Positions 44,569 to 53,871 of a stretch of 64,000 bases of DNA are shown here, piece by piece (within the stretch, counting starts at the first letter, position 1; the number at the start of each line of letters is the position of its first letter). The stretch spans positions 186,001 through 250,000 of the forward strand of contig CAVZOP010000003.1 in NCBI GenBank assembly GCA_963776935.1, given 5' to 3'. The notes beneath the pieces are model-generated. The model was not told the origin of the DNA. It worked only from the letters and a program-made list of their open reading frames with translations, and ran no database searches. Both the position numbers and the translations under genes were made by a program. Source of the stretch: JALOLG01 sp963776935. GTDB taxonomy: Bacteria > Actinomycetota > Acidimicrobiia > Acidimicrobiales > Ilumatobacteraceae.

Positions 44569-45870
44569 TTAGGTCACGACGACGGAGCGGGTGATCTGAC
44601 CGTTGTTCTCCCAGTACGTCCGGCGACTGGCGAGGTATGGATCATCGCCGGGGGGCTGAACGTTTCCGTCGGTGTCGAAGGCGCGTGACGTGATCGTATG
44701 GGGTCCGGGCGACGGGCTGCCCCAGTCGAACGTCCAGAAGCGCCACGCCGTGCCCTTCGACTTGTTCGAACCTCGCCCGATCAGTGGCGCTGGCGACCAC
44801 GCACCCCCGTCGACGGAGACCTCGACCTGACCGATGGGTGCGCCCCAGGCGACGCCCACCACACGATGGTGGTCGCCCTCGCGGGTGACCTTCGCCGGCG
44901 CCGACTTCAGCCGTGCGGGACCGACGGTCTCGAACGTCCACACGACATCGCCGGTCGGTGACGTCTGCTCACGGAACGTCACGTAGTCGCGCGCCATGAA
45001 CCGTCCCGCGTAGCGGTGGTCGGTGACTTCGATGCGCGATAGCCATTTCACGTTCGCGACCCCGTACCAGCCGGGTGCGATGAGCCGGACCGGTGCCCCG
45101 TGCTCGGTGGGCAGTGGACCACCGTTCATGTCGTAGCACAGCAGGTTGTCGCGATCGAGCGCCTCGTCGAGGGACATGCTGCGGGCGAAGAACTCGGTGA
45201 TCGTGAGGTCGAGCCCTCCCCCGGCGTCTGGCTCGCCGAGGCCGGTCATCCCCGCCGATGTGACGCCGGAGTCGTCGCGGATCGTCACGGTTCCCGAGTC
45301 GGCACCCCAGAACACGACCTCCGACGCGTTGTCGAGCGGGCGGGCGGGGCGCAGGATCGAAGCGAGCTCGGCGCCACCCCACACGGCGTTGCCGATGCCA
45401 CCGATGAAGAACGGCAGGCCGGTGTTGCCCGAGCACTCGAGGGTGAACTCGACCTCGCGCCGCGGTCGGGACTGGAGCTGGGCAAGGGACCACGTCGCCG
45501 GCCTGGCCACGAGACCCTCAATCTGCAGCTGCCACGTCGCAGGATCGAGCGGCGGGATGTCGTAGTGCTTGACGGTGAAGAAATTGTCGGTAGGCGTGAG
45601 GCGGGTGCTGAGGCTCTCCCACTCGAGCAGGTTGCCGACCACACCCGCCGCAGGTGGCGGCACGGGAGCTGGCTGATCCTCCCAGGGAATCACATCACCG
45701 CCGATGTCGCCGATGTCATGCGACGAGCCGAGAGCCGCATCGGCGCTTCGTCCACCCGCCCCTGCGAGCGCACGGCTCGGTGTGGCCGCGATCTGCAGCA
45801 TTGACCATCCGGCGACCGCTGCGCCGCCCCCCTTGAGCAAGCCGCGCCTGGACATGTTCGGATCGTTCAC
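44569..45870 (-). CDS. Molybdopterin-dependent sulfite-oxidase-family protein, Tat-exported
   Basis: A 433-residue protein. The N-terminus has a twin-arginine signal (SRRGLLKGGGAAVAGWSML), so a folded cofactor enzyme is exported. The Moco domain has TPTDNFFTVKHYDIPPLDPA, FTLECSGNTGLPF (Cys146 is the Mo ligand) and HGAPVRLIAPGWYGVANVKW; the C-terminal Ig-like dimerisation domain includes VVGVAWGAPIGQVEVSVDGG and AWRFWTFDW. It would oxidise sulfite or a related substrate outside the membrane. No heme partner gene is adjacent. It is divergent from a LuxR-type regulator, with tandem direct repeats between them. Confidence 0.87.
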   Translation of the reverse strand: MNDPNMSRRGLLKGGGAAVAGWSMLQIAATPSRALAGAGGRSADAALGSSHDIGDIGGDVIPWEDQPAPVPPPAAGVVGNLLEWESLSTRLTPTDNFFTVKHYDIPPLDPATWQLQIEGLVARPATWSLAQLQSRPRREVEFTLECSGNTGLPFFIGGIGNAVWGGAELASILRPARPLDNASEVVFWGADSGTVTIRDDSGVTSAGMTGLGEPDAGGGLDLTITEFFARSMSLDEALDRDNLLCYDMNGGPLPTEHGAPVRLIAPGWYGVANVKWLSRIEVTDHRYAGRFMARDYVTFREQTSPTGDVVWTFETVGPARLKSAPAKVTREGDHHRVVGVAWGAPIGQVEVSVDGGAWSPAPLIGRGSNKSKGTAWRFWTFDWGSPSPGPHTITSRAFDTDGNVQPPGDDPYLASRRTYWENNGQITRSVVVT

Positions 45871-45953
45871 CGCGCTACCTCCGTTGTCGCGCCGGAAGCC
45901 GTCCGGCCCCGTCCGATGGTGAACTGTTCCGCTCCGTCGCGGATCGCGCGGCG

Positions 45954-46006
45954 TACCTCAAATCGACGAACTGCTACCTCAGATCGACCGGTCGATACCT
46001 CACGCT
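45954..46006. promoter_or_regulatory. Three 21-bp-spaced direct repeats (operator-like)
   Basis: TACCTCAAATCGAC at 45954, TACCTCAGATCGAC at 45975 and TACCTCACGCTCG at 45996: starts are exactly 21 bases apart, two helical turns. They lie in the gap between the sulfite-oxidase-like gene and the AAA-LuxR gene, near the 5' end of the latter. A regulator binding side by side on one DNA face would fit. Confidence 0.65.
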
Positions 46007-46056
46007 CGGGAAACTCTTGGGACCTTGGAGGCGTGAGTCCGTGCGATGATGGCGGG

Positions 46057-49020
46057 ATGAGGGCCTGCCCTCACCTCGTGGGGCGTGAGCGCGAGCTCGA
46101 ACAGCTCGCCGCGATCTGCCGGGGCGTGGCCGAGCGCGGTTCGGAGGTGGTCGTGCTCGACGGCGAAGCCGGCATCGGCAAGAGCCGCCTTGTCAGCGAG
46201 CTCGTCCGGCTGGCGAGATCGATCGGCTACCTGGCGATGGTCGGCAGGTGCGTCGAGTTCGGTGAGCAGATCTGGCCGCTCGCCGCGGTGCGAGAGATGC
46301 TCACAGGTATCGCCGACGAGCTCGATGCCCCGGACCTCGACGACGTGCTCCTGGGCTACCGCAGCGTGCTGACCGGACTCGTGCCGGAGCTCGGCACGTC
46401 CGACAGCGCCGCGCCGACGCCCATCGACGCGACCAATCTCAACGAGGCGATGAGCGTCGTGATCCACCGGCTCGCCCGCCGACGCCCGCTCCTCGTCGTG
46501 TTCGAGGATCTGCACTGGGCCGACAGCTCAACGCTGAGCCTGTTCTCGGTGCTCGCCCGTGCTGTCCGTCTCGAGCGTGTCGTGCTCGTCGTGACGGTGC
46601 GCGGCGATGAGCTGCCGGCGACCCATCCATTGCGACCCGTACTCGCCGAGGTCGTGCGGCTCACCCGACCGGAGCGCCTGAGGCTGGAGCGGTTCGATCG
46701 GTCGTTGACCGCCGAACTGGTTGCTGCTCTTGGCGGCGACGCCACGATGGTCGGGGAGATCCATCGGTTGAGCGGTGGTAATCCGTTCTTCGTCGAGGAA
46801 CTCGTGATGGCCAGCGCGGCGGGGATCGCGGGCCTCCCCGTCGGCCTTCGCGACCTCATCCTCGCGCGAGTCGCGACGCTCGGCTTCGAGGTCAATCAGC
46901 TGCTGCGCATCCTGGCGGCCGCCGGCGAGACCACCCCTGAGGTGTTGGCCGACGTGATCGGTGTTGATCGCGGCACGCTGCGAGCGACCCTCGACGCGCC
47001 GGCGAACGCCGGCCTCGTCGTGATCGACAGCCGCGGCGTGCGCTTCCGGCACGAGCTCGCTCGCGAGGTGTTCTACGACGAGCTGCGCGCACCCGAACGA
47101 GCATCGGTTCATGAGCGGCTGGCGCGCAGCACCGAGGTCCGCCGCGCTGGCCGGCTCGGCGACGTCGCCCGGCACTGGTCGCAGGCGAATCGTGCCGACC
47201 GGGCGTTGGTCACCGCGCTGGCCGCTGGCCGAGAGTCGCTGCGGCAGGGCGCCGGGGGCGAGGCGGCAGGGCACCTGGGCATCGTGCTCGATCTGTGGGA
47301 GTCGGTCGCCGACCCGGCCGAGCTTGCCGGCGCGGATCGCGCCACCGTGCTGGCTGAGGCGGCGATCGCCTCGTATCACGCTGGTGATCTGGAACGGAGC
47401 ATCGCCCTCGACCTCTGCGTGATCGACGAGTTGGCCGGCAGCGACCCGTTGCGCGAAGGCGAGGCATGGCTCCGCCTGCGCGACATGTACCGCTTCACCG
47501 ACCGGTGGGACGAATGTGCACACGCAGTCGAGCGCGCCCTAGAGCTGATCCCGGAGGCTCCTCCGTCGGCGGCGCGGGCTAAGGCAGTTTCCGACGCAGC
47601 AATGGGCCACACGTACCACGACCGGGGCGCGCACGCGGTCGTACTCGCGCGTCAGGCCGTCGACATGGCGGAGGCGGTTGGCGATCTCGACATGCTCGTG
47701 TACGCCCGCAACGCGTTGGGGGCGGCTCTCGCGACCGCCTCGAAGGACCCCGAGGTCGAGATCGAGTATGCGCGGGCGACGCTGGCGCTGGGTGGATCGC
47801 AGCTGTCGCCGGAGCGCACGCTCACCGCACTCAACGGCCTTACGTTCTCCCTTGCGCAGGCCGGTCGCACCGCGGAGGTGGCCGAGATCGCAGCAGCTGG
47901 CGTCGCGCTGGCGCGATCGACCGGCCTCGGCGGCGCGCGCAGCAGGTGGATGGCGACGTACTGGGTGGTCTCGCTCGTGGAAGCGGGCCGCTGGATCGAC
48001 GCCGAGCGCGTCGTGGACGACGTCGCCGACATGCTGATCGGGTCGGACGTTGTCGGGTGGTGGTTCTGGGGATCGTCGCTCAGCCGGCAGGGCCGGTTCG
48101 AAGAGGCGGATCCGATCATGGCGCGAGCCCACGTCCAGCTCACCGACCGGGGGTTCTGGTGCCAGGACCTGTGCGAACTCGGCGCCCTCGTCGTCGAGCA
48201 CATGGGACGGAGCGCCCGCGCCGACGAAGCGGCTGCGCTGGTCGAGGATCTCTTGCACCGTCGCCGCAGCTATGGCGTCGAATCGATGGTCGCGTCCGGG
48301 ATCGCCGCGCTCGCTGATCACGATCGTGCTGCGTCGCCGCGCGCCGATGCCGCGTCTGAAACGCGCGTGCGCCGAGCGAAATGCTGGTTCGAACACCTCG
48401 CCCAGACGGATGAGGCGCGCCGAGTGCTTTGCCCTGACGAACAACTTCACCTGCTGCGGGCGCGAGCAGAGCTGGACCGACTGCGTCGCGTGCCGCTGGC
48501 GGCGCAGTGGACAGAGCTCGCCGACCGCTGCGCCGAGCAGCACTCGCGCTATCACGAGGCGTGCGCGCGATGGCGCGCCGGCGAGGCAACGCTGGCCGGC
48601 CGGGACGGTCGCTCGGCTTCGACGCGACGGGCGGCTGGCGAGATCCTCTCTCAAGCGCGTCAGCTGGCGCTCGACCTCCCTGCGCCCCCGCTAGTCGATG
48701 CCATCGACGGGATTCTGCGCAGCGCCCACATGCTCGAACCGTCAGCAGCGACGGGCCACGTCACGGGCGTCACGACGAACGGCCTCGGTCTCTCGAAGCG
48801 CGAGCACGAGGTGCTAGCACTGCTCGCGGACGGTCTGTCGAACGGGGAAATCGGCGAGCGGTTGTTCATCAGCCGCAGGACGGCGAGCGTGCACGTCTCC
48901 AACATCTTGCGCAAGCTCGCCGTTGAGAACCGCATCGAGGCGGCCGCCATCGCCCGCCAGCAAACGACCCGCGACGTCACCACTTGTGATTCTGGGTCGC
49001 GCATCCGGGCTTCGACCTGA
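46057..49020 (+). CDS. Large ATP-dependent LuxR-family regulator (LAL type)
   Basis: A 987-residue protein. Walker A is DGEAGIGKSRLV (about residues 35-46); Walker B is PLLVVFEDLHWADSSTLSLF; the STAND-type GGNPFFVEEL and RFRHELAREVFYDELRAPER segments follow. The middle is TPR-like helical repeats. At the C-terminus a GerE helix-turn-helix reads LSKREHEVLALLADGLSNGE then IGERLFISRRTASVHVSNIL. This is the MalT/LAL architecture: ligand binding and ATP drive oligomerisation and transcription activation. The frame is intact over 3 kb. ATG at 46057 opens the family's 'LVGRExEL' start. Likely target: the divergent sulfite-oxidase-like gene. Confidence 0.9.
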   Translation: MRACPHLVGRERELEQLAAICRGVAERGSEVVVLDGEAGIGKSRLVSELVRLARSIGYLAMVGRCVEFGEQIWPLAAVREMLTGIADELDAPDLDDVLLGYRSVLTGLVPELGTSDSAAPTPIDATNLNEAMSVVIHRLARRRPLLVVFEDLHWADSSTLSLFSVLARAVRLERVVLVVTVRGDELPATHPLRPVLAEVVRLTRPERLRLERFDRSLTAELVAALGGDATMVGEIHRLSGGNPFFVEELVMASAAGIAGLPVGLRDLILARVATLGFEVNQLLRILAAAGETTPEVLADVIGVDRGTLRATLDAPANAGLVVIDSRGVRFRHELAREVFYDELRAPERASVHERLARSTEVRRAGRLGDVARHWSQANRADRALVTALAAGRESLRQGAGGEAAGHLGIVLDLWESVADPAELAGADRATVLAEAAIASYHAGDLERSIALDLCVIDELAGSDPLREGEAWLRLRDMYRFTDRWDECAHAVERALELIPEAPPSAARAKAVSDAAMGHTYHDRGAHAVVLARQAVDMAEAVGDLDMLVYARNALGAALATASKDPEVEIEYARATLALGGSQLSPERTLTALNGLTFSLAQAGRTAEVAEIAAAGVALARSTGLGGARSRWMATYWVVSLVEAGRWIDAERVVDDVADMLIGSDVVGWWFWGSSLSRQGRFEEADPIMARAHVQLTDRGFWCQDLCELGALVVEHMGRSARADEAAALVEDLLHRRRSYGVESMVASGIAALADHDRAASPRADAASETRVRRAKCWFEHLAQTDEARRVLCPDEQLHLLRARAELDRLRRVPLAAQWTELADRCAEQHSRYHEACARWRAGEATLAGRDGRSASTRRAAGEILSQARQLALDLPAPPLVDAIDGILRSAHMLEPSAATGHVTGVTTNGLGLSKREHEVLALLADGLSNGEIGERLFISRRTASVHVSNILRKLAVENRIEAAAIARQQTTRDVTTCDSGSRIRAST

Positions 49021-49659
49021 CCGACATCGGCGCTCAAGTGGCGCGGCCGTGAAGTCACAACGGATACTTCGATGAACCCGCCTCGCGCTGATGGCGTCGA
49101 TCGCTGCAGGGCTATTGTCGCTTGCTGCTGGGAATTGTGTCGTACTCGTTCTCTCGGCAGTCGGCTTCGTCGCGTCTTCTTACGCGCTCATCCAAAGTCG
49201 TTGATCGCTGGGACTGCCAGGAACCTTCACCTCGGTCCGTAGGGGAGCTTTGTGGGTTGCGGCTCGACCGTGCTGACGGCCTCATCGTGCTCGCCCTCTG
49301 TGTGATTGAGCGGCCCTAAAATGTTTGACCCGCCGTCGACAGGCAGGGGGACACGAGCGATGCAAGTCGCCACGGGCGTTGAAGCACCAGATCAGCGACC
49401 GGGAATGATTGACACCGGCATCGCGGACGCAACGGTCACCCGACACCCTTCTGCTCGCGATCACCCGGATATCCGGCGAACTCGGACGCGGCCGACCGGC
49501 ATTATCCCCCGTCGTTACCGGACACCCGCCGGTGGTTCCTCTGTCACCATGACCCGTTGCCCATCGCCGGCACCGCTGGCGGTGCACCATTGCCAACCCA
49601 CCACGCAAGTGGTAGTGACTCCGTAGGCGCCGCGGTGGTGCCAGAACCGAGGAACTCTC
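49021..49659. other. Intergenic with repeat family E
   Basis: About 640 bases without a gene that I can support. At 49473-49489 lies CCGGCGAACTCGGACGC, identical to 52479-52495, then TTATCCCCCGTCGTTACCGG (49503) matching 50709 in most positions. Confidence 0.45.
49473..49530. repeat. Dispersed repeat E, copy 1
   Basis: CCGGCGAACTCGGACGC, then a spacer, then CATTATCCCCCGTCGTTACC and GGACACCCGCCGG. The related sites 50073-50126 and 52479-52535 share the left half; 50708-50733 shares the right half. Confidence 0.65.
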
Positions 49660-49980
49660 ATGGCCAAATACCTGATACGAGCCAACTATGTGGGCGACGG
49701 GATCAAGGGATTGATGAGCGAGGGAGGCTCTCGGCGCCGCGATGCGGCACAGGCCACGGTCGAATCAGTAGGCGGCAGCCTCGATTGCATGTACTACGCG
49801 TTCGGTGACACGGACGTGTACGCCATCTGTGACATCCCGGACGAGGCAAGTGCGACGGCCCTGTCATTGCTGATCAACTCGAGCGGCGCGGTAAGTCTGA
49901 ACCTGGTCCCGTTGATGACGCCCGAGGACGTCGACGCGGCAGCTGCGAAGACGCCGACGTATCGCGCTCCGGGCACCTGA
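49660..49980 (+). CDS. GYD-domain protein
   Basis: A 106-residue protein. AKYLIRANYVGDGIKGLMSE, RRDAAQATVESVGGSLDCMY, YAFGDTDVYAICDIPDEASA and VSLNLVPLMTPEDVDAAAAK fit the GYD-domain family (named for a Gly-Tyr-Asp motif, here FGDTDVY), small ferredoxin-like dimers of unknown role. ATG at 49660. It stands alone between repeat clusters. Confidence 0.82.
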   Translation: MAKYLIRANYVGDGIKGLMSEGGSRRRDAAQATVESVGGSLDCMYYAFGDTDVYAICDIPDEASATALSLLINSSGAVSLNLVPLMTPEDVDAAAAKTPTYRAPGT

Positions 49981-50072
49981 CACGCGGCCCAGAATTACCA
50001 CGACAGGCCGCTTCGCCGGCAGTGTGCGGACGCGGACCCCTTCTGGGACCGGTGGTACCGCGTGCCCGCGAG

Positions 50073-50126
50073 CCGGCGAACGAGGACGCGGCCGGCTGGA
50101 GTTTCCGGCCGCGTTAGTCGGACACC
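50073..50126. repeat. Dispersed repeat E, copy 2
   Basis: CCGGCGAACGAGGACGCGG, then CCGGCTGGAG and TTTCCGGCCGCGTTAGTCGG then ACACCG. The arms CGCGGCCGG and CCGGCCGCG pair perfectly. Confidence 0.65.
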
Positions 50127-50336
50127 GTTGCGACATCCCGATCTGGCGCTCTCGGCCGTTGCGCCGACCGCCGACGGCGGGTCCTTCTCGCCAGGCATCA
50201 CCGGACGTGCACAGTGCGTGACATCAGTTGGCGCACTCCACACGAACGCCGGCACCGACGAGCAGACGTGGATTGTGGCTGGTGTACGTTCCGAGCGGTC
50301 CGCGCTCCTGCGGCCCTGATTGAAAGGAACGGCGGC

Positions 50337-50597
50337 ATGCCCAAGTTGATCGCTACCCACGAGGTGGACGACGTCGCCCATTGGCTCGCGTCCCCAAAGC
50401 GTGCCGAGGTCTTCGGATCCGCAGTCACCAACATCCGGACGTATGTCGACCCGCAGAACCCCAACCGCGTGGGCCTGAGCATGGACGTTTTGGACATGGA
50501 CGCCTTCCAGGCGGTCATGGAGAGCGACGAAGGCGCCGCAGCGATGCAGCACGACGGTGTGCGTCCAGACACCTTGGTGATCCTCTTGGAAAGCTGA
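50337..50597 (+). CDS. Small conserved hypothetical (dimeric alpha/beta-barrel-like)
   Basis: An 86-residue protein with AAAGGA before the ATG. PKLIATHEVDDVAHWLASPK, NIRTYVDPQNPNRVGLSMDV and DMDAFQAVMESDEGAAAMQH look like a ferredoxin-like ABM/DUF3764-type fold: a strand-helix-strand-strand-helix order with a conserved N-P-N turn. The function is unknown. The frame is intact. Confidence 0.65.
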   Translation: MPKLIATHEVDDVAHWLASPKRAEVFGSAVTNIRTYVDPQNPNRVGLSMDVLDMDAFQAVMESDEGAAAMQHDGVRPDTLVILLES

Positions 50598-51014
50598 GAC
50601 GAGGGCCCCGTGTCGCCGTTATTCGAGGACGATTCCTTGACGACATGGCGACACTGACCTCTCACGACGAGCCGGGTCCCGGCGTTCCCGGGCGCTTAGT
50701 CGGAGCGTTATCCCCGTTGTTGGCGGACACCCCTGCGTCCGGGTTCTGTGCGATGTCGACATTGATCTGGAGCTCTTCGGCGGGGCTGCGCGTCGACAGC
50801 AAACCGTCGGGCGGAGCCCAGCCGTCGTTCTGATGGAGAGAGCAGGTTGATGAGTTGATCAGATCAGAAGTCGAGGCTTGTTGGCTACGTGATGGTAGGG
50901 ACTGGCCGGCGTCGTGGCGAGCGTTTGGTGCTCGAAGCTTGCCACCGCGATGCGCTCATTCGGAGTTCCAGCGGTGGGTGACCGCATCGTGTGTTCGGAC
51001 CGGTTCACTGGTTT
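50598..51014. other. Intergenic with repeat E half-site
   Basis: No gene seen in about 420 bases. CGCTTAGTCGGAGCGTTATC at 50694 and CCCGTTGTTGGCGGACACCC at 50714 match the right half of repeat E. Confidence 0.45.
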
Positions 51015-52310
51015 CTAGCGCCAACCCATGGTCGTGGCAATCGTGTCGGTGACCTCTTCGGCGAGGGTGAGTCCGCCCGGGTCTGAGTTGGTGACGACGG
51101 CGACCGCGAAGCCGCCGTCGACGGTGCCGGCGATGCTGGCGTTGTAGCCGAGGTTGACCCCACCGTGTCCGAACTCTTGACCCTCATGTACGAACAGCCC
51201 GTGACCGACCTGCACGCCGTTGCCGGCGGGCTTGACCCCCGTGATCATTCGTTGCGTCCACGCGGTTGGCAGCAAGGTTTCGTCGACGCCGGACATCGAG
51301 GCCGTGAGGGCGGCAAGAAAGCGGCCGAGGTCGTCCGCCGTGGTCCACAATCCGGCTGCCGCGCTCTCTGGGTGTGCCTGCCACCGCTGGGGGAGTTGCT
51401 CGCCGTTGGTCGAGCCGGGGGTGGCCCGAACAGCGACGTCAGCCGGTAGGTCGAGGAGATAGCGGGAATCCACCATGCCGGCAGGCTCGAACACGAGCTC
51501 ACGTATCAAGGTGTCGAAGTCGCTGGCACCGCTCACGTCGAGCATGGCCTGTTCGACAAGTTCGTAACCGCCGCCCGAGTAGTCGAATCGGGTACCTGGT
51601 TCGGTGACCACCCGTACCGCCTCCGTGTTGCCCTGGCCGGCAAGGACTTCCGGCAGGGTCGGGGCCTGCGTCGCGCTCGGATAGCCGGGGAATCCGGGGA
51701 CGTTGGTTCCTGCGGTGTGGGACAACAAACCTGCGAGGGTGACCGGGTGGTCGCCGGACTGCGCGCCGGGTGGGAGGGTGTAGGAGATCAGTGACGGGGT
51801 GATGTCGTCGTGCCATGACAGCTTCCCGTCGGCGGCCATGCGCATCGCCCCGACAGCTGCCACCGTCTTGGACACCGATCCGACTTGGGTGAGCGTGCTT
51901 GTCGTCATCGCACGGCCGTCCGGTGTGACACCCGACGCGAACGAGCCGAACAGCGCCCCGTCGCGAATCACGGCCACGGCCACACCGGGCACGGACAACT
52001 CGTCCATGCGCTCCGCCAGCGTCGCCACCCCCGACTCGGTGCCCAACGACGTCTCGACCGCGGCAATGACGTCGTCGATCGTGGCTCCCGCCGGCGGGCG
52101 AACACCATCGGTCTCCACCGCGCCAGTCGAGGTAGGGGCCGCTGCTGCTGTCGTCGACGACTCGACCAGCGGCGACGGGACCGGCGCCTGCTCAGCATCA
52201 CGCTCAGCGATACGGTCCGAGCTCCCGTCACTACAACTGGTGAGCGCCAAGGCGGTCACGGTGATCGCAACCCGGCATCGTCGCTGCCAGACCTGAGCTA
52301 CATGAGACAC
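51015..52310 (-). CDS. Lipoprotein serine hydrolase (class C beta-lactamase-like)
   Basis: A 431-residue protein. GTG at 52310 is preceded by GGGAG. Signal peptide with lipobox LALTSC, hence a lipoprotein, then a Thr/Ala/Ser-rich linker. The beta-lactamase-like domain has QVGSVSKTVAAVG (S-x-x-K), FDYSGGGYELVEQ (Y-x-N position is Y-S-G) and GQEFGHGGVNLGYN (H/K-x-G region HGG). The set is that of D-Ala-D-Ala carboxypeptidase/esterase members of the family. A second such lipoprotein is at 11782-13008, but the two are only distantly alike. Confidence 0.87.
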   Translation of the reverse strand: MSHVAQVWQRRCRVAITVTALALTSCSDGSSDRIAERDAEQAPVPSPLVESSTTAAAAPTSTGAVETDGVRPPAGATIDDVIAAVETSLGTESGVATLAERMDELSVPGVAVAVIRDGALFGSFASGVTPDGRAMTTSTLTQVGSVSKTVAAVGAMRMAADGKLSWHDDITPSLISYTLPPGAQSGDHPVTLAGLLSHTAGTNVPGFPGYPSATQAPTLPEVLAGQGNTEAVRVVTEPGTRFDYSGGGYELVEQAMLDVSGASDFDTLIRELVFEPAGMVDSRYLLDLPADVAVRATPGSTNGEQLPQRWQAHPESAAAGLWTTADDLGRFLAALTASMSGVDETLLPTAWTQRMITGVKPAGNGVQVGHGLFVHEGQEFGHGGVNLGYNASIAGTVDGGFAVAVVTNSDPGGLTLAEEVTDTIATTMGWR

Positions 52311-52615
52311 GTCCCTGCTCCCTCTCCCGTCCGGTCGCTCACGACATCCGCCCACATCCGGCCATCGCTGATGCGCTATTTCGCGGGTCAGCGAGAATAC
52401 CTTCGGGCACTTCCTACGACGGCGGCCCGACCCTGGCGATGTTGCGTCGTCGAGGAGCATCATCCGCCTGGCATTGACCCGGCGAACTCGGACGCTTGGC
52501 ATCGAGATATTGGACGCGCATATCGAATGCCGGCGGCTGACGCGGTGGTGTCGAGTTTGCAAGAGGCGGTGATCTTGGGCACGGTTCGCCGTGTGGCGTC
52601 GAGAAGACTCGCGTC
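52311..52615. repeat. Intergenic, repeat E copy 3
   Basis: CCGGCGAACTCGGACGC at 52479-52495 is followed by GATATTGGACGCGCATATCG and AATGCCGGCGG. No gene was seen in the rest. Confidence 0.5.
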
Positions 52616-52820
52616 GTGATCGAGAACTCGTCGCCTGGCGAACAAGTCGAGATCCTGTCGGAGACCACCGAGCTCGTCTCCATGCTCGTCTCCTGGACCC
52701 GACCCGGCCACCGTGCCGTCCGGACACCTACATCCTCAGATGCAGGAGTGGTGGGAGGTGCTGGAGGGACGGGCCGCAGTTGGGAACGATGGCGTGCTCG
52801 TCGACGCCCTTAGATCGTGA
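52616..52820 (+). pseudogene. Cupin-domain protein, shifted and truncated
   Basis: GTG start, IENSSPGEQVEILSETTELV then SMLVSWTRPGHRAV; after one shift near 52720 it reads PSGHLHPQMQEWWEVLEGRA then AVGNDGVLVDALRS and stop. The second part carries the cupin metal motif pattern (G-H-x-H-x-x-x-x-E and E-W-W-E-V-L-x-G). Only ~68 residues remain; the second cupin motif is missing. Confidence 0.6.
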
Positions 52821-52914
52821 TCGCGCCCGCGTCTCAGTGGCGGTAAAGGACGGTCCGGCTGATCGGAGGTGCCGTTGAATCGCGCATCGTACGGAACGCC
52901 AACATCGACAAACT

Positions 52915-53373
52915 GTGCCGGTGCAGATGGCGATCCGACTGGCCACAGCCGCCGACCACGCGCTGATCGGCCGTGTGTTCGCTCGTGCTTCGTTGTCCAA
53001 CGAAGGTGATCGTGAGAACCTCCTGGCGCACCCCGAGCTGCTCGAGTTCGACGCGGCCGTGCTCGACAACGGAGGAACGCGCGTCGCCGTCGTGGACGGG
53101 CTCGTCGTGGGCTTCGCAACACTCCGGCTCGTCGACGACATGGCGGCTGAGCTCGATGATCTGTTCGTCGACCCGGACTGGATGCGGCAGGGCATCGCTC
53201 GAGCGCTCGTGAGCGATCTCGTCGAGGCAGCGAAGCGGCGCGCTGTCGAACGCATCGACGTCGCCGCCAACGGTCACGCCATGGCGTTTTACGAAGCGGC
53301 AGGGTTCATCGCCGACGGCACCGTCGAAACGACCTTCGGGCCAGCGACGCACATGCATCTCGACGTGGTCTGA
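52915..53373 (+). CDS. GNAT-family acetyltransferase
   Basis: A 148- to 152-residue GNAT (GTG 52915 or ATG 52927). IRLATAADHALIGRVFARAS is the N-terminal strand-helix; motif A is LFVDPDWMRQGIARALVSDL (Q-x-x-G-x-A-x-x-L acetyl-CoA loop); motif B is IDVAANGHAMAFYEAAGFIA. The acceptor is unknown. No ribosome-binding site stands out for either start. It stands alone, followed by a short tandem repeat. Confidence 0.87.
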   Translation: MPVQMAIRLATAADHALIGRVFARASLSNEGDRENLLAHPELLEFDAAVLDNGGTRVAVVDGLVVGFATLRLVDDMAAELDDLFVDPDWMRQGIARALVSDLVEAAKRRAVERIDVAANGHAMAFYEAAGFIADGTVETTFGPATHMHLDVV

Positions 53374-53378
53374 CGCGG

Positions 53379-53484
53379 GCGAAGGCGATGGCCCTACAGA
53401 GATGTGGACACAGGCGAAGGGATGGCCCTACAGAGTTGTGGACGCACACGAAGGCGATGGCCTACAGAGATGTGGACGCAGGCC
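53379..53484. repeat. Tandem repeat, three units of 34-35 bp
   Basis: Units start at about 53381, 53416 and 53450, each GAAGGCGATGGCCCTACAGA then GATGTGGAC, with a few changes. It begins six bases past the acetyltransferase stop. Confidence 0.8.
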
Positions 53485-53871
53485 GGTCTCCGCGCCGGCG
53501 ATGGCGGACGCGGGCGCCGGAATTATCCCCAGTCGATGTCGGGCGCGGCGCGGGCGCGTTCGGTACGCGCTCCGGTTCAGTGCTAGGTGGGTGAGCGCTC
53601 GACAGTTGTCGGTGATTGGAGGCGACCGACGCTCGCGGGTGTCGCGCGAGCGGTCGATCTGTCGCGGCGACTCGAGCGCGCCGCGGTCGACGCGCGGCCC
53701 GCTTGGCGCGTCACGGCCATGGTCATCGTGGGCGTTCTGTGCGGACGAGCGGCGCACTTCGCCGGAAGTCGCCCTCGCTTGGTCTTGTGGTCAACGTCAC
53801 AAAGGAATAGCTTCCCGATCAGGGGGCGGACCAAATCCTTCAATCGATCGATTCCTTGGGAGGAAAATTCC
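53485..53871. other. Upstream region of subtilase gene
   Basis: About 390 bases. The subtilase frame stays open through much of it but without homology. GGAATTATCCCCAGTCG at 53518 resembles the right half of repeat E. Confidence 0.4.

Noticed and set aside
45916..46056. N-terminal extension of the AAA-LuxR regulator
   Set aside because: The extra 47 residues cover the 21-bp operator-like repeats and have no similarity; the family starts at the VGRExEL region.
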